DNA of 64,000 bases from Hymenobacter radiodurans (GTDB lineage Bacteria > Bacteroidota > Bacteroidia > Cytophagales > Hymenobacteraceae), in the NCBI RefSeq assembly GCF_004355185.1, contig NZ_CP037922.1, positions 3,876,001 to 3,940,000 of the forward strand, given 5' to 3'. The notes under the pieces are model-generated. The model was not told the DNA's origin. It ran no database searches and saw nothing but the letters and a program-made list of their open reading frames with translations. Within the stretch, counting starts at the first letter, position 1; every line of letters starts with the position of its first letter. Position numbers and translations under genes: made by a program. Positions 23,393 to 34,388 of this stretch are shown here, in pieces.

Positions 23393-26358
23393 ATGAAGCA
23401 CAAACTACTCTTACCAGCAATCTTGCTCTGCGCAGGAATGCCGGCTTGGGCCCAACAATCCCGTTCGGTAACGGGACAGGTGCTGGACGCCGTCACCGGT
23501 GAAGGACTACCGGGCGTAACGGTACTGGTCAAAAACACGACCGTTGGTGCTTCGACTGATCCGGATGGCCGCTTTTTGCTGAGCGTGCCCGACGGTAGCG
23601 AAGCCAGCCTGACGGTGAGCTCAATCGGCTACCTGACGCAAACGATTACCGTTGGCTCGCAGACTGACCTCAAAATCAGGCTCGCTCCCGATCGTAAGGC
23701 CCTCGATGAGGTGGTTGTAATTGGCTACGGTCAGGTTAAAAAGAGTGACGTTACGGGTGCCATTGTTTCCGTGAAAGAGGCCGACCTGAAAAAGGTGCCC
23801 GTGGCGAACGTCATGGAGTCGTTGCAGGGACGGCTGCCAGGCGTTGACATCGTTAGCGCCGGGGGCCAAGCCGGAGCGCCGGTGAATATTACGGTGCGCG
23901 GCAACCGCTCTATCAATGCCAGCAACGGACCGCTGTTTGTGGTAGATGGGGTGCAGTACAACTCTATTCAGGACATCAACCCCAACGACATTGCCTCCAT
24001 GGAGGTGCTCAAGGATGCGGCCTCTACCGCCATCTACGGCGCCCGGGGGCAAATGGCGTTATTATCGTGAGCACCAAGAAAGGCGCGGCAGGCAAAACGC
24101 GCGTTACACTCAACTCCTACTATGGCATCACCGACCGAGTTTATTATCCGAAGGTGAACAACGCGGCCGAGTTTGTGGCGCAGAAGCGCGAAGCCAACCG
24201 CACCAGCGGCCGGTGGGCTACCGTCGCCGACGACCCGAAGATTTTCACGGCTGCAGAGTTGGAAGCCATTGCCAACGGCACCTCCACCAATTGGGCCGAC
24301 TTGCTGTTCCGCGATGGGGTTCAGCAGGAGCATCAGATTGGCTTGTCGGGCGGCTCGGAGAAGACCAAGTTCTACCTGTCGGGCGATTACTACAACGAGC
24401 AGGGCCTGTTTCGCAACGATAACCTCAACCGCTATTCTTTTCGGGCTAACCTCGACCAGGCTCTCAATGACAAGGTCAGCATCGGCCTACAAAACCAGCT
24501 GACGTACTACAACCAGAATACCCGCCGCGACCCCACCAACCAAGCGAATAAGATTAACCCCCTCGGTACGCCGTATGATGCGGATGGTAACATCATTAAC
24601 TATCCTAACAACCAAGCCTTTATCAACCCATTGGTAGATGAGCTGCCGGACAACTACGCCAATAATACCCGCACTACGCGCACTTTCTCCACGGCCTACA
24701 TCAGCTACCAGATTCTGCCGAGCCTGAACCTGCGCTCCAACCTGGGTTTGACGCTTTCCAACGGCCGCACGGGCATTTATCAAGGCCAATACACCCTCGA
24801 CCGCAACGGACAAGTTTCGCAGTCGTCGTACGGTACGCAGTTCGACACGAACTGGAGTTGGGAGAACATTCTTAACTACAATAAGACTTTTGGCAACCAC
24901 TCGCTGACGGCCACTGGCGTCACGTCGCTGCTGACGTTCAATACCGAAAACTCCAACGCGCAGGGCCGCAACCAGCTGCTGGCGTATCAGGAGTTCTTTG
25001 CCTTGGCTAATGCGAACCAGCAAGTTGGCATCAATAGCGGCTACACCGACAGCAAGCTGATTTCGTTCACGGGGCGCGTGCAGTACGGCTTCAAAGGCAA
25101 GTATCTGCTAACGCTGACTGGCCGCGAAGACTTATCGTCGAAGCTGGCGCGGGGTAATAAAGGCTCCTTCTTTCCCTCGGCCGCCGTGGCCTGGCGCATC
25201 ATCGACGAGGAGTTCATGAAGGACATGACGTCGGTAACGGATCTGAAGCTGCGCGCTAGCTACGGCCGCGCCGGTAACTATGACGTGCCCGCGTACTCAT
25301 CGCAGAGCTTGCTGTCGCGGATTCCGTATGCGTTTGGCGAAACCGCTGCCGCCGGCTACACCTTTGCCAACCGCATCGGCAACCCCGAGCTGGGCTGGGA
25401 GATTTCGCTGACTAAAAACGTCGGCCTCGATTTTGGCTTTCTCGATAACCGCGTGACGGGCTCCGTAGATGTGTACGACACCGAGACCAGTGACTTGTTG
25501 TTAAACCGCTTCCTGCCACTGTCTTCCGGTGTATCATTTATCACCCAAAACATTGGCAAGACCCGGAACCGTGGGGTAGAAGTGGGCTTGAACGCACGCG
25601 TTGTCGAGCGGGAAGATTTCACTTGGAACGTAGGCCTGACGTGGTTTAAGAACAAAGAAGAGATTTTGGAACTGGGCACCGGCGCCAACGACATTACCAA
25701 CGGCCTGTTTATCGGCTCGCCGGTACGGGTGTTCTACGATTACGAGAAGATCGGCATCTGGCAAACGGATGAGGCTGACGCGGCCAAGGCATTTGGCCAA
25801 AAGCCCGGTCAGATCAAGGTAAAAGACCTAGATGGCGACGGGCGCATCACGGCGGCCAACGACCGGCGCGTGCTTGGTACGGCCGTACCCAAGTGGAGCG
25901 GCAGCATCAGCAGCGACCTGAGCTACAAAGGCTTCGACCTTTCGTTCCAGGTGTTTGCGCGCATCGGGCAGATGATTAACTACGACTACGCCCAAATTTT
26001 TGACCCCCAAGGAATTGAGAATAGTTCGCGCCAGAACTACTGGACACCTGAAAACCCTTCCAACGATTACCCACGCCCCGACGCGGCCCTGTCGAAGAGC
26101 ACGCTCCAGAATGGTTTGTTTGGCACCACGCTCGGCTACCGCGACGGCTCATACGTGAAGCTGCGCGGCGTGACGCTCGGCTACAACCTGCCGGCCTCTT
26201 GGCTGGAAAAGGTGGCTATCAGTTCGGCCCGCGTGTATGTGCAGGGCAAGAACCTGGTGACGCTCAGTGAGATTGACAACTACGACCCTGAGCGTGGTGG
26301 TGCAATCACTACTCCCATTCCGCGCGTGGTATCAGCGGGCATCAACTTAGGCTTCTAG
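23393..26358 (+). pseudogene. SusC-type TonB-dependent outer-membrane transporter, one frameshift
   Basis: Signal peptide MKHKLLLPAILLCAGMPAWA; carboxypeptidase-regulatory-like domain (VTGQVLDAVTGEGLPGVTV); plug with DEVVVIGYGQVKKSDVTG, VRGNRSINASNGPLFVVDG and DIASMEVLKDAASTAIYGARG. There the frame breaks at a five-G run (24045-24049); a sixth G gives GARGANGVIIVSTKKG, the invariant SusC motif, and the frame continues through the barrel to PRVVSAGINLGF. Restored length 988 residues. It would import a ligand in the outer membrane with the SusD partner downstream. The break is either sequencing error or a slippage mutation. Confidence 0.9.
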
Positions 26359-26411
26359 GGGGCTTTTTTGGAGCCATTGCCTGTGTTTTCAACCAGTATT
26401 TGACGAAGAAG

Positions 26412-28055
26412 ATGAAAATATCAAAGATAACTTTAGGCGTTGCGGCCTGCGCGCTGGCCTTTTTAACCTCGTGCGAAAAGCAATTGGAGGAATACAACCC
26501 TTCTGGCCTGACCGCCGATGCCGTGTACACCACACCAGCCGGTTTTGAGAGCTTAGTAAACGCAGCGTACTCCTACACACGCTGGTGGTACGGCAAGGAA
26601 GACGGCATCAGCATGTCGGAAATGGGTACTGACCTCTGGCTCCGCGGCGCCGGCGACGTGAACCCCGACCTGACGGAATACACCACGCTGCAATCCAGCT
26701 CGCGGGCGGTGGAAAGCGTGTGGGGCAAGCTGTATACCGCCATTAACCTTTGCAATGCCGGTATTTCGCGGGTAAAAGATTCGGGGATGACGGATGCGCA
26801 GAAAACGGTGCGTGAGGGCGAACTGCGCTTTCTGCGGGCTTTCTACTACTGGCACATCGTGGAGACCTGGGGTGGCGTACATTTCACCACTACCGAAACG
26901 TCTGGAGTGCAAGCCACTGCCAACCGCACGCCAGTTGATACCTTTTACAACCAAATTGTTGAGGATTTGAACGTAGCAGTTGCTAATCTGCCAACTACTA
27001 CCGCCGAGTACGGCCGCGTGACCAAGCCGGCGGCGGAAGCGTTTCTGGCCAAAATCTACCTGACACGGGGCGACAACCAGCAGGCAGCTACGCTGGCGCA
27101 GAAAGTAATTTCGGGCTACAATTTCATCCTGCTCCCCCGCTACGCCGACCTATGGTCGATGACGAACCTGGAAAACCGGGAAATTGTGTGGGCCGTGAAC
27201 TACACCAAGGAGCTCACATTAAATGACCGAGTAGACAACACACTTTATCCTGATGGGCACTCGCGGGGAGGGAATAATGGCCATTTGATGTGGCTGATGA
27301 AGTATGATGATCAGCCTGGTATGGTTCGCGACGTTGCGAATGGCCGGCCCTTCAACCGCTTCATGCCGACCAAGTTCCTGCTGAACCTGTTCGACGAAAC
27401 CAAAGACTCGCGCTACGCCGCTTCCTTCCGCACAGTGTGGCTGGCTAACACGGCCGTAGCCGGTCGTTTCGCCGTGGGCGATACCGCCATTCTGGCCACT
27501 AAAAAGGTAATTCCTGCTTCAGTACAGGCGTCAAAGAAGTATGTTACCTACGACGTAAACACGATATACAACGCCAACGGCACCGCCAAAAACCGCTTGC
27601 AGTATGTGTGCCTACGCAAGTTTGAGGACCCTACTCGCCCTACCATTCAGGAGGAGCAAAGTGCCCGCGACGCCTACGTTATTCGTTTGGCCGATGTGTA
27701 TTTGATGGCCGCTGAAGCGCAGTTTAAGCTGGGCAACACGGCACAGGCTACCACCCTCATTAACGCTGTGCGGGAGCGGGCTGCCCTGCCTGGTAAAGCC
27801 GCTGACATGCGCATTACGGCCGCCAACCTGAGCCTCGACTTTATTCTGGACGAGCGGGCCCGCGAACTAGCCGGTGAGCAAGTGCGCTGGTTCGACCTCA
27901 AGCGCACGAATAAGCTCGTAGATCGGGTGAAGGCCAATAACCCGGAGGCAGGCGCCAGCATTCAGCCGTATCATACGGTGCGACCTATTCCGCAGCGTCA
28001 GCTTGATGCTATTCTGAACAAAGAGGAATTTACTCAGAACCCAAGCTACCGGTAG
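26412..28055 (+). CDS. SusD/RagB-family outer-membrane lipoprotein
   Basis: About 547 residues from the ATG at 26412 (MKISKITLGVAACALAFLTS), with lipobox FLTSCEK. SusD features: N-terminal LEEYNPSGLTADAVYTTPAGFESLVNAAY, the TPR-like REGELRFLRAFYYWHIVETWG, and the C-terminal VRERAALPGKA and FDFILDERARELAGEQVRWFDLKRT-type segment (here LDFILDERARELAGEQVRWF). It caps the SusC barrel as the ligand-binding lid. The 53-base gap after susC includes GGGGGCTTTTTT immediately after the susC stop. Substrate unknown; it may relate to the neighbouring purine genes. Confidence 0.93.
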   Translation: MKISKITLGVAACALAFLTSCEKQLEEYNPSGLTADAVYTTPAGFESLVNAAYSYTRWWYGKEDGISMSEMGTDLWLRGAGDVNPDLTEYTTLQSSSRAVESVWGKLYTAINLCNAGISRVKDSGMTDAQKTVREGELRFLRAFYYWHIVETWGGVHFTTTETSGVQATANRTPVDTFYNQIVEDLNVAVANLPTTTAEYGRVTKPAAEAFLAKIYLTRGDNQQAATLAQKVISGYNFILLPRYADLWSMTNLENREIVWAVNYTKELTLNDRVDNTLYPDGHSRGGNNGHLMWLMKYDDQPGMVRDVANGRPFNRFMPTKFLLNLFDETKDSRYAASFRTVWLANTAVAGRFAVGDTAILATKKVIPASVQASKKYVTYDVNTIYNANGTAKNRLQYVCLRKFEDPTRPTIQEEQSARDAYVIRLADVYLMAAEAQFKLGNTAQATTLINAVRERAALPGKAADMRITAANLSLDFILDERARELAGEQVRWFDLKRTNKLVDRVKANNPEAGASIQPYHTVRPIPQRQLDAILNKEEFTQNPSYR

Positions 28056-28103
28056 GCTTTATAGCGTCAGGCCCAAGCGGCATTTTATCTATGCGTTCGG
28101 TAA

Positions 28104-28147
28104 CACCAAAAAAGCCCCCAGCACAAATGCTGGGGGCTTTTTTGGTG
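28104..28147. terminator. terminator after susD
   Basis: Perfect 20-base arms beginning CACCAAAAAAGCCCCC, loop CAAA, right arm ending GGGGGCTTTTTTGGTG. Works in both directions, serving susD and the convergent lipoprotein gene. Confidence 0.88.
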
Positions 28148-28189
28148 TGGTACAGTGTACTGTGATGCTACTAAATGTTTCAGCGTTAT

Positions 28190-28990
28190 TTAGTTGCTCC
28201 TTAACTTTTTATACAACTCAGCGGGCATTATTATCACTCCTAATCCTAGTAACACGGAGCCGTCTGCTAAAACACTTTTCTGCTCTTCTCTCATCTTCCC
28301 ACAAGGCACAGAAATACCTACCGTTGCTTGGCCTTGTAGCCACGGTGAGCCTAAACGCCAGAACCATGATGGTTCAAAGTACAGCATAGATGGCTCGTAT
28401 GCAGGCACATCATTCAGTGTAAGCCGATTAACCTTCACCCAGGTAGCCCGCATTGTTGCGCCCATAATACGCTGGTTTCCTCTGGCTGAAGTATCAAAAT
28501 GAGCTACGCTAGCTTCTCCGAAGTATTTGTGATACGCTCCGCGCCAATCTGGTTTTTTAACCTCGCCATTGCCAGTCACCGGAAAGCCGGAAGGAAAGCC
28601 ACCAAAGCCTTGAGCCCCATACACCCGGCCGCGACCTTGGCCTACGCCACTTAGTAAGCTGAAGCGTAGGCTCGGTCGAAAAATCGTGGTATAGTATCCA
28701 ACTCCAACTTCGTATTGCCTATTGCGCGTGAAGCTGTAGGTACTATCCGGCGTCTTGGTAGCTGCTACAATATGTCCTCTCGCTGCTACTTGCAAATGCT
28801 GGACAGGCGAATACGCTATACTGCCTTCCATAGCGGGTACACGTATGTTTCCATTAACCTCCACTGCGCCTTTCTGCCGAACAAGCGATGGGCTAGGCAA
28901 AATAGGTTGGTATAGTGTACAGCTAGTAGTTAAGCTTAGTACCAACAGAGATGCTGTGCCAGTAAACTGATTCTGTAAAAGCGAAGTCAC
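28190..28990 (-). CDS. putative lipoprotein with beta-barrel-like body
   Basis: 266 residues from a GTG at 28990; no ATG is available upstream in frame. The signal segment GTASLLVLSLTTSCTLYQP ends in a lipobox (TTSC). The mature part alternates short strands (YEVGVGYYTTIF, GQATVGISVP, GSVLLGLGVIIMP). The beginning LPSPSLVRQKGAVEVNGNI is like the lipoprotein at 6505-7251. Function unknown. It stands alone between two strong terminators. Confidence 0.65.
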   Translation of the reverse strand: MTSLLQNQFTGTASLLVLSLTTSCTLYQPILPSPSLVRQKGAVEVNGNIRVPAMEGSIAYSPVQHLQVAARGHIVAATKTPDSTYSFTRNRQYEVGVGYYTTIFRPSLRFSLLSGVGQGRGRVYGAQGFGGFPSGFPVTGNGEVKKPDWRGAYHKYFGEASVAHFDTSARGNQRIMGATMRATWVKVNRLTLNDVPAYEPSMLYFEPSWFWRLGSPWLQGQATVGISVPCGKMREEQKSVLADGSVLLGLGVIIMPAELYKKLRSN

Positions 28991-29204
28991 TTGGGGGTTA
29001 TAAGAGGAAGATCAATAGTACTCTAGCACTCCCTCCTTTTCAACCCAAGTTGTGCGATAATCAGACTTTACAAAGTATCTAAAGCCATACAGATCTCAAC
29101 AATTCGCAGCTAAAAGCTTGCGTTAGAAGCCATTTTCACAATTCTGCATGATTCCAATTCAGACTTCTTTCTTTTAATAAATTTATAACCTGCTTTTGGA
29201 ATTT

Positions 29205-29250
29205 GTAATAAAAAAGCCCCCAGCACTAGTGCTGGGGGCTTTTTTATTAC
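29205..29250. terminator. perfect palindromic terminator after rny
   Basis: A 46-base exact palindrome: GTAATAAAAAAGCCCCCAGC on each arm, with ACTAGT in the centre region. Ends rny transcription from the right; being symmetrical it can also block readthrough from the left. Confidence 0.88.
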
Positions 29251-29264
29251 TCTAAATGAAGCCT

Positions 29265-30932
29265 TTACTTGGCGTACGCTACAGCGCGCATCTCCCGAAT
29301 GACGGTGATTTTAATCTGGCCGGGATACTGCATTTCCTTCTCAATCTTCTGTGAGATTTCGTAGCTCAGCTCTTGGGCACGGTCGTCGGTTACGTTGTCG
29401 GCATTCACCATCACGCGCAGCTCGCGACCCGCCTGAATAGCGTAGCACTGGAGTACTCCATCGAAGCTTACGGCTGTTTCTTCCAGTTGCTTGAGGCGCT
29501 TGATGTAGCTCTCCATCATCTCGCGCCGAGCGCCGGGGCGTGAGCCGCTGATGGCGTCGCAGGCCTGCACCAAGGGCGAGACCATGGCGGTCATCTCAAT
29601 CTCGTCGTGGTGAGCACCGATGGCGTTGATGACGTCGGGATGTTCTTTGTATTTCTTAGCCAGCTCCATGCCCAAGATGGCGTGGGGCAGTTCGGGCTCC
29701 TCAGTGCTTACTTTACCGATGTCGTGCAGCAGACCGGCGCGCTTGGCGTGCTTCACGTTCAAGCCCAGCTCGGCAGCCATAGTAGCGCAGAGGTTAGCTA
29801 CTTCGCGGGAGTGCTGGAGCAGATTTTGGCCATAGCTGGAGCGGAAACGCATCCGGCCAACCATCTTAATCAGCTCGGGATGCAAGCCATGAATACCGAG
29901 ATCAATGATAGTCCGCTCACCGATTTCCACGATTTCCTCGTCGATGTTCTTGCGGGTTTTAGCCACAATTTCCTCAATGCGCGCAGGGTGAATACGGCCG
30001 TCTTTCACCAGCAAGTGCAGCGACAAGCGCGCTACCTCACGGCGCACCGGGTCGAAGCCGGAAATAATGATTGCCTCAGGGGTATCATCAACGATGATTT
30101 CCACCCCGGTAGCAGCTTCCAGTGCACGAATATTACGGCCTTCGCGGCCAATGATCTTGCCCTTGACGTCGTCCGATTCAATGTTGAAAATCGATACGCA
30201 GTTCTCAATAGCGTGCTCAGCGGCCGTGCGCTGAATCGTCTCCAGGACCACTTTCTTAGCGTCCTTCGTAGCCGAAAGCTTAGCCTGCGCTACCACATCT
30301 TTGATATAGGAAGATGCCTGAATTTGCGCTTCGTTTTTCAGTGACTCAACTAGCTGCTCGCGAGCTTCGGCCGCCGACAAGTTGGCGATGGTTTCGAGTT
30401 GGTGCTGCACATCGTGGATGCGAGCATCGAGGTCGTGCTCTTTTTGCTGAAGCTTAGCTTGCTGAGTTTCGAGCGTTACGCGGCGCTTTTCTTCCTGACT
30501 GTCGAGACGCTCGCGCTGCTGTTGAGCATCGGCCTGAAGCTTTTCGCGGAGGGTTTCTAAGTCCTGCTCTTTACGCTGTAGTTGTTCGAGCTGCTTTTGC
30601 GTGGTTTCGGTGAGGCGCTTGATGCTCTGCTCCTGCTCAAGTACGGTGGCCCGGCGCTCTGTTAACTCTTGCTCTAACGCTTGCTTTTGGCGTTTGCTTT
30701 CCTGCTCAAACTCGTTCTTAAGCTGGCGAAATTTATCCTTGGACTGCTGAATACGCTCGTCGCGGGTGCGGTTGGCTTGGGCCTCAGCCTCCTGAAGAAG
30801 TTGTTGGGCCCTAGCTTGCGCCTGGGCTTCGTGGTCCTGCCTGGCCTTGCCGGCCAGCAGGCGTCCTAGCACCACGCCGGCCACAAGGGCAACGATGGCG
30901 GCTAGAACAATATAGATTATGTAGTTGGGCAT
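29265..30932 (-). CDS. rny: ribonuclease Y
   Basis: Membrane-anchored endoribonuclease that starts mRNA decay. 555 residues: N-terminal helix [20 protein letters not shown], a long charged coiled coil (residues 30-200), a KH domain with [19 protein letters not shown], and the HD domain with [23 protein letters not shown] and [12 protein letters not shown]. It ends [12 protein letters not shown], the family ending. Order pheT, coiled-coil protein, zapA, rny on one strand is the usual Bacteroidota arrangement. Confidence 0.96.
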   Translation of the reverse strand: MPNYIIYIVLAAIVALVAGVVLGRLLAGKARQDHEAQAQARAQQLLQEAEAQANRTRDERIQQSKDKFRQLKNEFEQESKRQKQALEQELTERRATVLEQEQSIKRLTETTQKQLEQLQRKEQDLETLREKLQADAQQQRERLDSQEEKRRVTLETQQAKLQQKEHDLDARIHDVQHQLETIANLSAAEAREQLVESLKNEAQIQASSYIKDVVAQAKLSATKDAKKVVLETIQRTAAEHAIENCVSIFNIESDDVKGKIIGREGRNIRALEAATGVEIIVDDTPEAIIISGFDPVRREVARLSLHLLVKDGRIHPARIEEIVAKTRKNIDEEIVEIGERTIIDLGIHGLHPELIKMVGRMRFRSSYGQNLLQHSREVANLCATMAAELGLNVKHAKRAGLLHDIGKVSTEEPELPHAILGMELAKKYKEHPDVINAIGAHHDEIEMTAMVSPLVQACDAISGSRPGARREMMESYIKRLKQLEETAVSFDGVLQCYAIQAGRELRVMVNADNVTDDRAQELSYEISQKIEKEMQYPGQIKITVIREMRAVAYAK

Positions 30933-31044
30933 GAGTTATGGTTTTTAGGGGGTACTACTAAACCATAACAAAAAAATCTGCCCAACAATCTCCAAGTAGC
31001 GGAGCGTAGGCCCCGCCCGGTCGGGCATAAAACTGCGCCAATAC

Positions 31045-31335
31045 TCAGCCGAGTACCAGCGACGAAAGCAGATTATCTAAGCGCGTAAGGCGCTCAGTAA
31101 GAGCTGCATCAGTGCCATCCTTCTCTTTGCTGACTTTCAAGCCGTCAGCCATTGTGGATAGGGCAATCATGGCTAGCAAGTCTTGCTTGTCCTGAATGCC
31201 GTACTGTTCGCGAAATTCCTTGATCCGTTCGTTGAGCTGACGCCCAGCCAGGCGCAGACGCTCCTCTTCCAAGGGGCTAACGCGCATGGGGTAGTCCCGT
31301 TCGGCAATACGGATTTTAATGGCTAAGTCACTCAT
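31045..31335 (-). CDS. zapA: cell division protein ZapA
   Basis: 96 residues from the ATG at 31335 (MSDLAIKIRIAERDYPMRVS). The beta-strand head is followed by RLAGRQLNERIKEFREQYG and the helical tail DLLAMIALSTMADGLKV, the ZapA pattern. It bundles FtsZ filaments at the division site. The stop is about 110 bases before rny; the preceding coiled-coil gene ends about 30 bases upstream. Confidence 0.88.
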   Translation of the reverse strand: MSDLAIKIRIAERDYPMRVSPLEEERLRLAGRQLNERIKEFREQYGIQDKQDLLAMIALSTMADGLKVSKEKDGTDAALTERLTRLDNLLSSLVLG

Positions 31336-31363
31336 CAGCAATTGGCTGGACGTTCGATGGTCA

Positions 31364-31660
31364 TTACTCCCTCAAATAGGCAAGGCACTTATCAATCTCG
31401 CGGATATATTCGTTTAGGCGCAGTTTAAGCTCGTTGGCGTTGGCAGGTTCCTCTGCTATGGTATGGACAAGTTTAGCGATATTCTCCTGATTCTGGAAAT
31501 CCTTGAGCTGCCGTTCCCGGTCGCGCACATCGGCGTGAAGCTGCTGAATGGTGGTTTGAGCATCGGCCAGTTCCTCGCGCAACTGCTGATAGGCAGCCAC
31601 TAAGGTGGTTACCTGCCGCTCTAGGCGGTCTAGTTGAGCGAGCTGCTGAGAGGAGGCCAT
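31364..31660 (-). CDS. small coiled-coil protein upstream of zapA
   Basis: 98 residues, almost all heptad-like helix (LDRLERQVTTLVAAYQQLRE, TTIQQLHADVRDRERQLKDF) ending NEYIREIDKCLAYLRE. No signal or membrane segment. Small coiled-coil proteins are the regular partner of zapA in Bacteroidota; a ZapB-like division role is an inference from position and shape only. Confidence 0.75.
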   Translation of the reverse strand: MASSQQLAQLDRLERQVTTLVAAYQQLREELADAQTTIQQLHADVRDRERQLKDFQNQENIAKLVHTIAEEPANANELKLRLNEYIREIDKCLAYLRE

Positions 31661-31796
31661 GCGGGAGAATTATTTTTGAGAAATAAGCGCCACAGTAAAT
31701 TTGCCGTCTGCTTCGCTTAGGCAATTTGGCAGGATTTCACCTGTTCCCCAAACTTCAAGCTAGGAGCACGAGTTCAAACCTACTGCGGCGCTTGGG

Positions 31797-34217
31797 CTAA
31801 CGACGAATTACGGCGCCTGCCTGCTTTTCAAATTGTTGGATCAGGCGCTGCATCACGCCGTCGATGGCTTGGTCGGTGAGCGTCTGAGTGGGGTCTTGAA
31901 GATTGAAGCTAACGGAGTACGACTTCTTACCTTCCGGCAGTTTGTCACCCTCATACACGTCAAACACATTCACGCCTTGCAGCAGCTTGCGCTCAGCCCG
32001 CTGAGCAATCTGGCGAAGCTGATCGAAGGTTACGTTTTTGTCTACTACCAGCGACAAGTCGCGGCGCACCTCGGGGAACTTGGGCAGTTCGCGGGCCACG
32101 AGGGCGTTCTTGTATTTCTTCACCAGCCAATCCCAATCCAGCTCAGCATACCACACAGGCTGATTCACGTCGAGGCGCTTCAGCACTCCCGCAGAAATGC
32201 CCCCCAGATGTGCGACCGGCTGGTTTTGGGCCAACAGCGTGAGACCACCAGCTAAATATTGGTGCTGCACTGGCTGCGAGGTGGGCGAGGCGTGGCCCAG
32301 AGCCGTCAGCACTTGCTGAACGGCACCAGCCAGATGATGGAAGGTAGCCTTGTCGGCTTCATGCTGCCAGGTTTCGGCGGTGGCGTTGCCGGTGAGCAGA
32401 ATTATGAGGCTGTTTTTCTCCTCGTACTGACCGTCAGCTTTGCGTAAGTAGGTTTTGCCGAACTCGTAGAGTTTGAGGTCGCGCTGGCGGCGGTTGAGGT
32501 TGTAGCGCACTACTTCCAGGGCGCTGTGCAGTACCGTGGGGCGTAGCACGTTCAGGTCGGCGCTGTTGTAGTTCAGCACGCGCACCAGGGCTTCGTTGGT
32601 TTCACCTTCGGCTTCGAAGTAGCGGGCGTTGGTGATGGAGTTGGTGATGATTTCCGAGAAGCCTTGGCCGCTAAGCAGACGGGAAGTATTCTGGCGCAGA
32701 ATCTCTGGGTCAGGATTCGGAAATTTGGCTAGGAAGGAAGCTGAATTGTTCGGACGCAAAGCCACGTTGTTGTAGCCGTAAATGCGCAGGATTTCCTCAA
32801 TTACGTCAGCCTCGCGGGTTACATCCACCTTAAAAGGCGGCACAATCAACCACCAATCATCACCGGTTTCATTTTGAATAATGATATCCAAATCAGTCAG
32901 GATCTGGCGGATTTGCTCCGGCGCTATGTACTGACCGATCAGGCGCTCCACCCGCGAGAAACGCAGGCGTACGGTGAAAGGCAGCACATGCTTCGGGTAC
33001 TCATCCACGACGGGCGCAGCAATGGTAGCGCCAGCTACTTCCTGGAGCAGCAGGGCAGCCCGCTGCAAAGCCACTAGCACCATGTTTGGATCAGTGCCGC
33101 GCTCGAAGCGGAAGGAAGCGTCGGTTTTGAGTTGGTGGGTTTGACTGGTCCGACGCACCACCGCAGGCGTGAAGTAGGCGCTTTCCAGAAACACACGCTT
33201 GGTAGCGGCGCTTACACCGGAAGTTTGCCCCCCGAACACGCCAGCCAAGGCCATTGGCTCCCCGCCCCCGCCAGCAATCACTAAATCATCAGCGCGTAGG
33301 GTGCGCTCGGTGCCATCCAGCGTTGTGAATTTTTCACCCTCAGCGGCGCGCTTCACGCGAATTTTCTCCCCAGGAATCTGGTCGGCGTCGAAGGCATGCA
33401 GGGGCTGGCCTAGCTCGTGCAGCACGAAGTTGGTCACGTCCACTACATTATTGATTGGCGATAAGCCAATACTGCGCAGGCGGCGCTGCAGCCACTCCGG
33501 CGACGGACCGACCTGCACGTTCTCCAACAGCAAACCGGCGTAGCGTGGGCAGGCCTCTTCGTCCTCAATCAGCACCTGCACATTCTGCGCGGCGGCTGTG
33601 GGGGGCAAAAATGCGCTTACATCGGGCAGTTGGGAGGGCTGGCGCAGGAGCGCACGTAACTCGCGGGCCACGCCGTAGTGAGAGGCCGCATCGGCGCGGT
33701 TGGGCGTTAGGCCGATTTCCAGCACGGCATCTGAACCTAAGCCGAAATAGTCGGCGGCCGGGGTGCCATTTGGCAGATCTGTGTCGAGTACGATGATACC
33801 GGCGTGGGAAGTGCCAATGCCAATTTCATCCTCGGCGCAAATCATACCCTCGGAAGCGGCGCCCCGAATTTTGGACTTCTTGATCTTAAATGGTTCGCCT
33901 TGGGCTGGATGCAGCGTAGCACCTTCTAGAGCTACTACTACCTTCTGGCCAGCGGCCACATTAGAAGCACCGCACACGATTTGGCGCGGTGTAGTGTCGC
34001 CTACGGCTACGGTAGTCAGGCTGAGCTTGTCGGCGTCGGGGTGCTTTTCGCAGGTCAGCACTTCACCGATTACCACGCCGCGCAGGCCGCCCGGTATGCT
34101 TTCCAGCTCTTCTACCCCTTCCACTTCCAGGCCCGAGCCCGTAAGCAAAGCCGCCAACTCTGTGGCCGATTTATCGGTGGGAATTAATGTACGGAGCCAG
34201 TCGAGGGAGATTTTCAT
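31797..34217 (-). CDS. pheT: phenylalanyl-tRNA synthetase beta subunit
   Basis: 806 residues, typical. N-terminal B1 domain MKISLDWLRTLIPTD, tRNA-binding domain (GVVIGEVLTCEKHPDADKL, SKIRGAASEGMICAEDEIG), B5 domain (VDVTREADVIEEILRIYGYN), catalytic-like core, and the C-terminal ferredoxin-fold anticodon-binding domain (ARELPKFPEVRRDLSLVVD, GKKSYSVSFNLQDPTQTLTD). Works with PheS, which is not in this window. A TACCTTTG element lies about 60 bases upstream. Confidence 0.97.
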   Translation of the reverse strand: MKISLDWLRTLIPTDKSATELAALLTGSGLEVEGVEELESIPGGLRGVVIGEVLTCEKHPDADKLSLTTVAVGDTTPRQIVCGASNVAAGQKVVVALEGATLHPAQGEPFKIKKSKIRGAASEGMICAEDEIGIGTSHAGIIVLDTDLPNGTPAADYFGLGSDAVLEIGLTPNRADAASHYGVARELRALLRQPSQLPDVSAFLPPTAAAQNVQVLIEDEEACPRYAGLLLENVQVGPSPEWLQRRLRSIGLSPINNVVDVTNFVLHELGQPLHAFDADQIPGEKIRVKRAAEGEKFTTLDGTERTLRADDLVIAGGGGEPMALAGVFGGQTSGVSAATKRVFLESAYFTPAVVRRTSQTHQLKTDASFRFERGTDPNMVLVALQRAALLLQEVAGATIAAPVVDEYPKHVLPFTVRLRFSRVERLIGQYIAPEQIRQILTDLDIIIQNETGDDWWLIVPPFKVDVTREADVIEEILRIYGYNNVALRPNNSASFLAKFPNPDPEILRQNTSRLLSGQGFSEIITNSITNARYFEAEGETNEALVRVLNYNSADLNVLRPTVLHSALEVVRYNLNRRQRDLKLYEFGKTYLRKADGQYEEKNSLIILLTGNATAETWQHEADKATFHHLAGAVQQVLTALGHASPTSQPVQHQYLAGGLTLLAQNQPVAHLGGISAGVLKRLDVNQPVWYAELDWDWLVKKYKNALVARELPKFPEVRRDLSLVVDKNVTFDQLRQIAQRAERKLLQGVNVFDVYEGDKLPEGKKSYSVSFNLQDPTQTLTDQAIDGVMQRLIQQFEKQAGAVIRR

Positions 34218-34277
34218 GGATAATGGATAAGCAGTAATCAGGAGCCGAATGTACTAGCGCGGAAACGGCGGAATGGG

Positions 34278-34285
34278 CAAAGGTA
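34278..34285 (-). promoter_or_regulatory. -7 element (TACCTTTG) of pheT
   Basis: The minus strand reads TACCTTTGCCC, an exact match to TAnnTTTG, about 60 bases before the pheT ATG at 34217. No clear -33 box. Confidence 0.5.
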
Positions 34286-34388
34286 GAAATTTGAGTAAGG
34301 CAGGCTGAAAGGCCAAGCCCACAAAACTTCTATTCGGTTTGGCGGAGCAAGAACAGCAAACAACCCATTCCTTATGCGTCAACTCAAC

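Noticed and set aside
24045..24049. Programmed ribosomal frameshift in susC at the G run
   Set aside because: Loss of one base explains it, the slip site is not a known heptamer pattern, and the same loss recurs in unrelated genes; no relative is known to me to frameshift at this motif.
30933..31044. 6S RNA between zapA and rny
   Set aside because: 6S RNA lies near zapA in some bacteria, but this spacer is only about 110 bases and no long 6S-like stem with a central bubble is visible.
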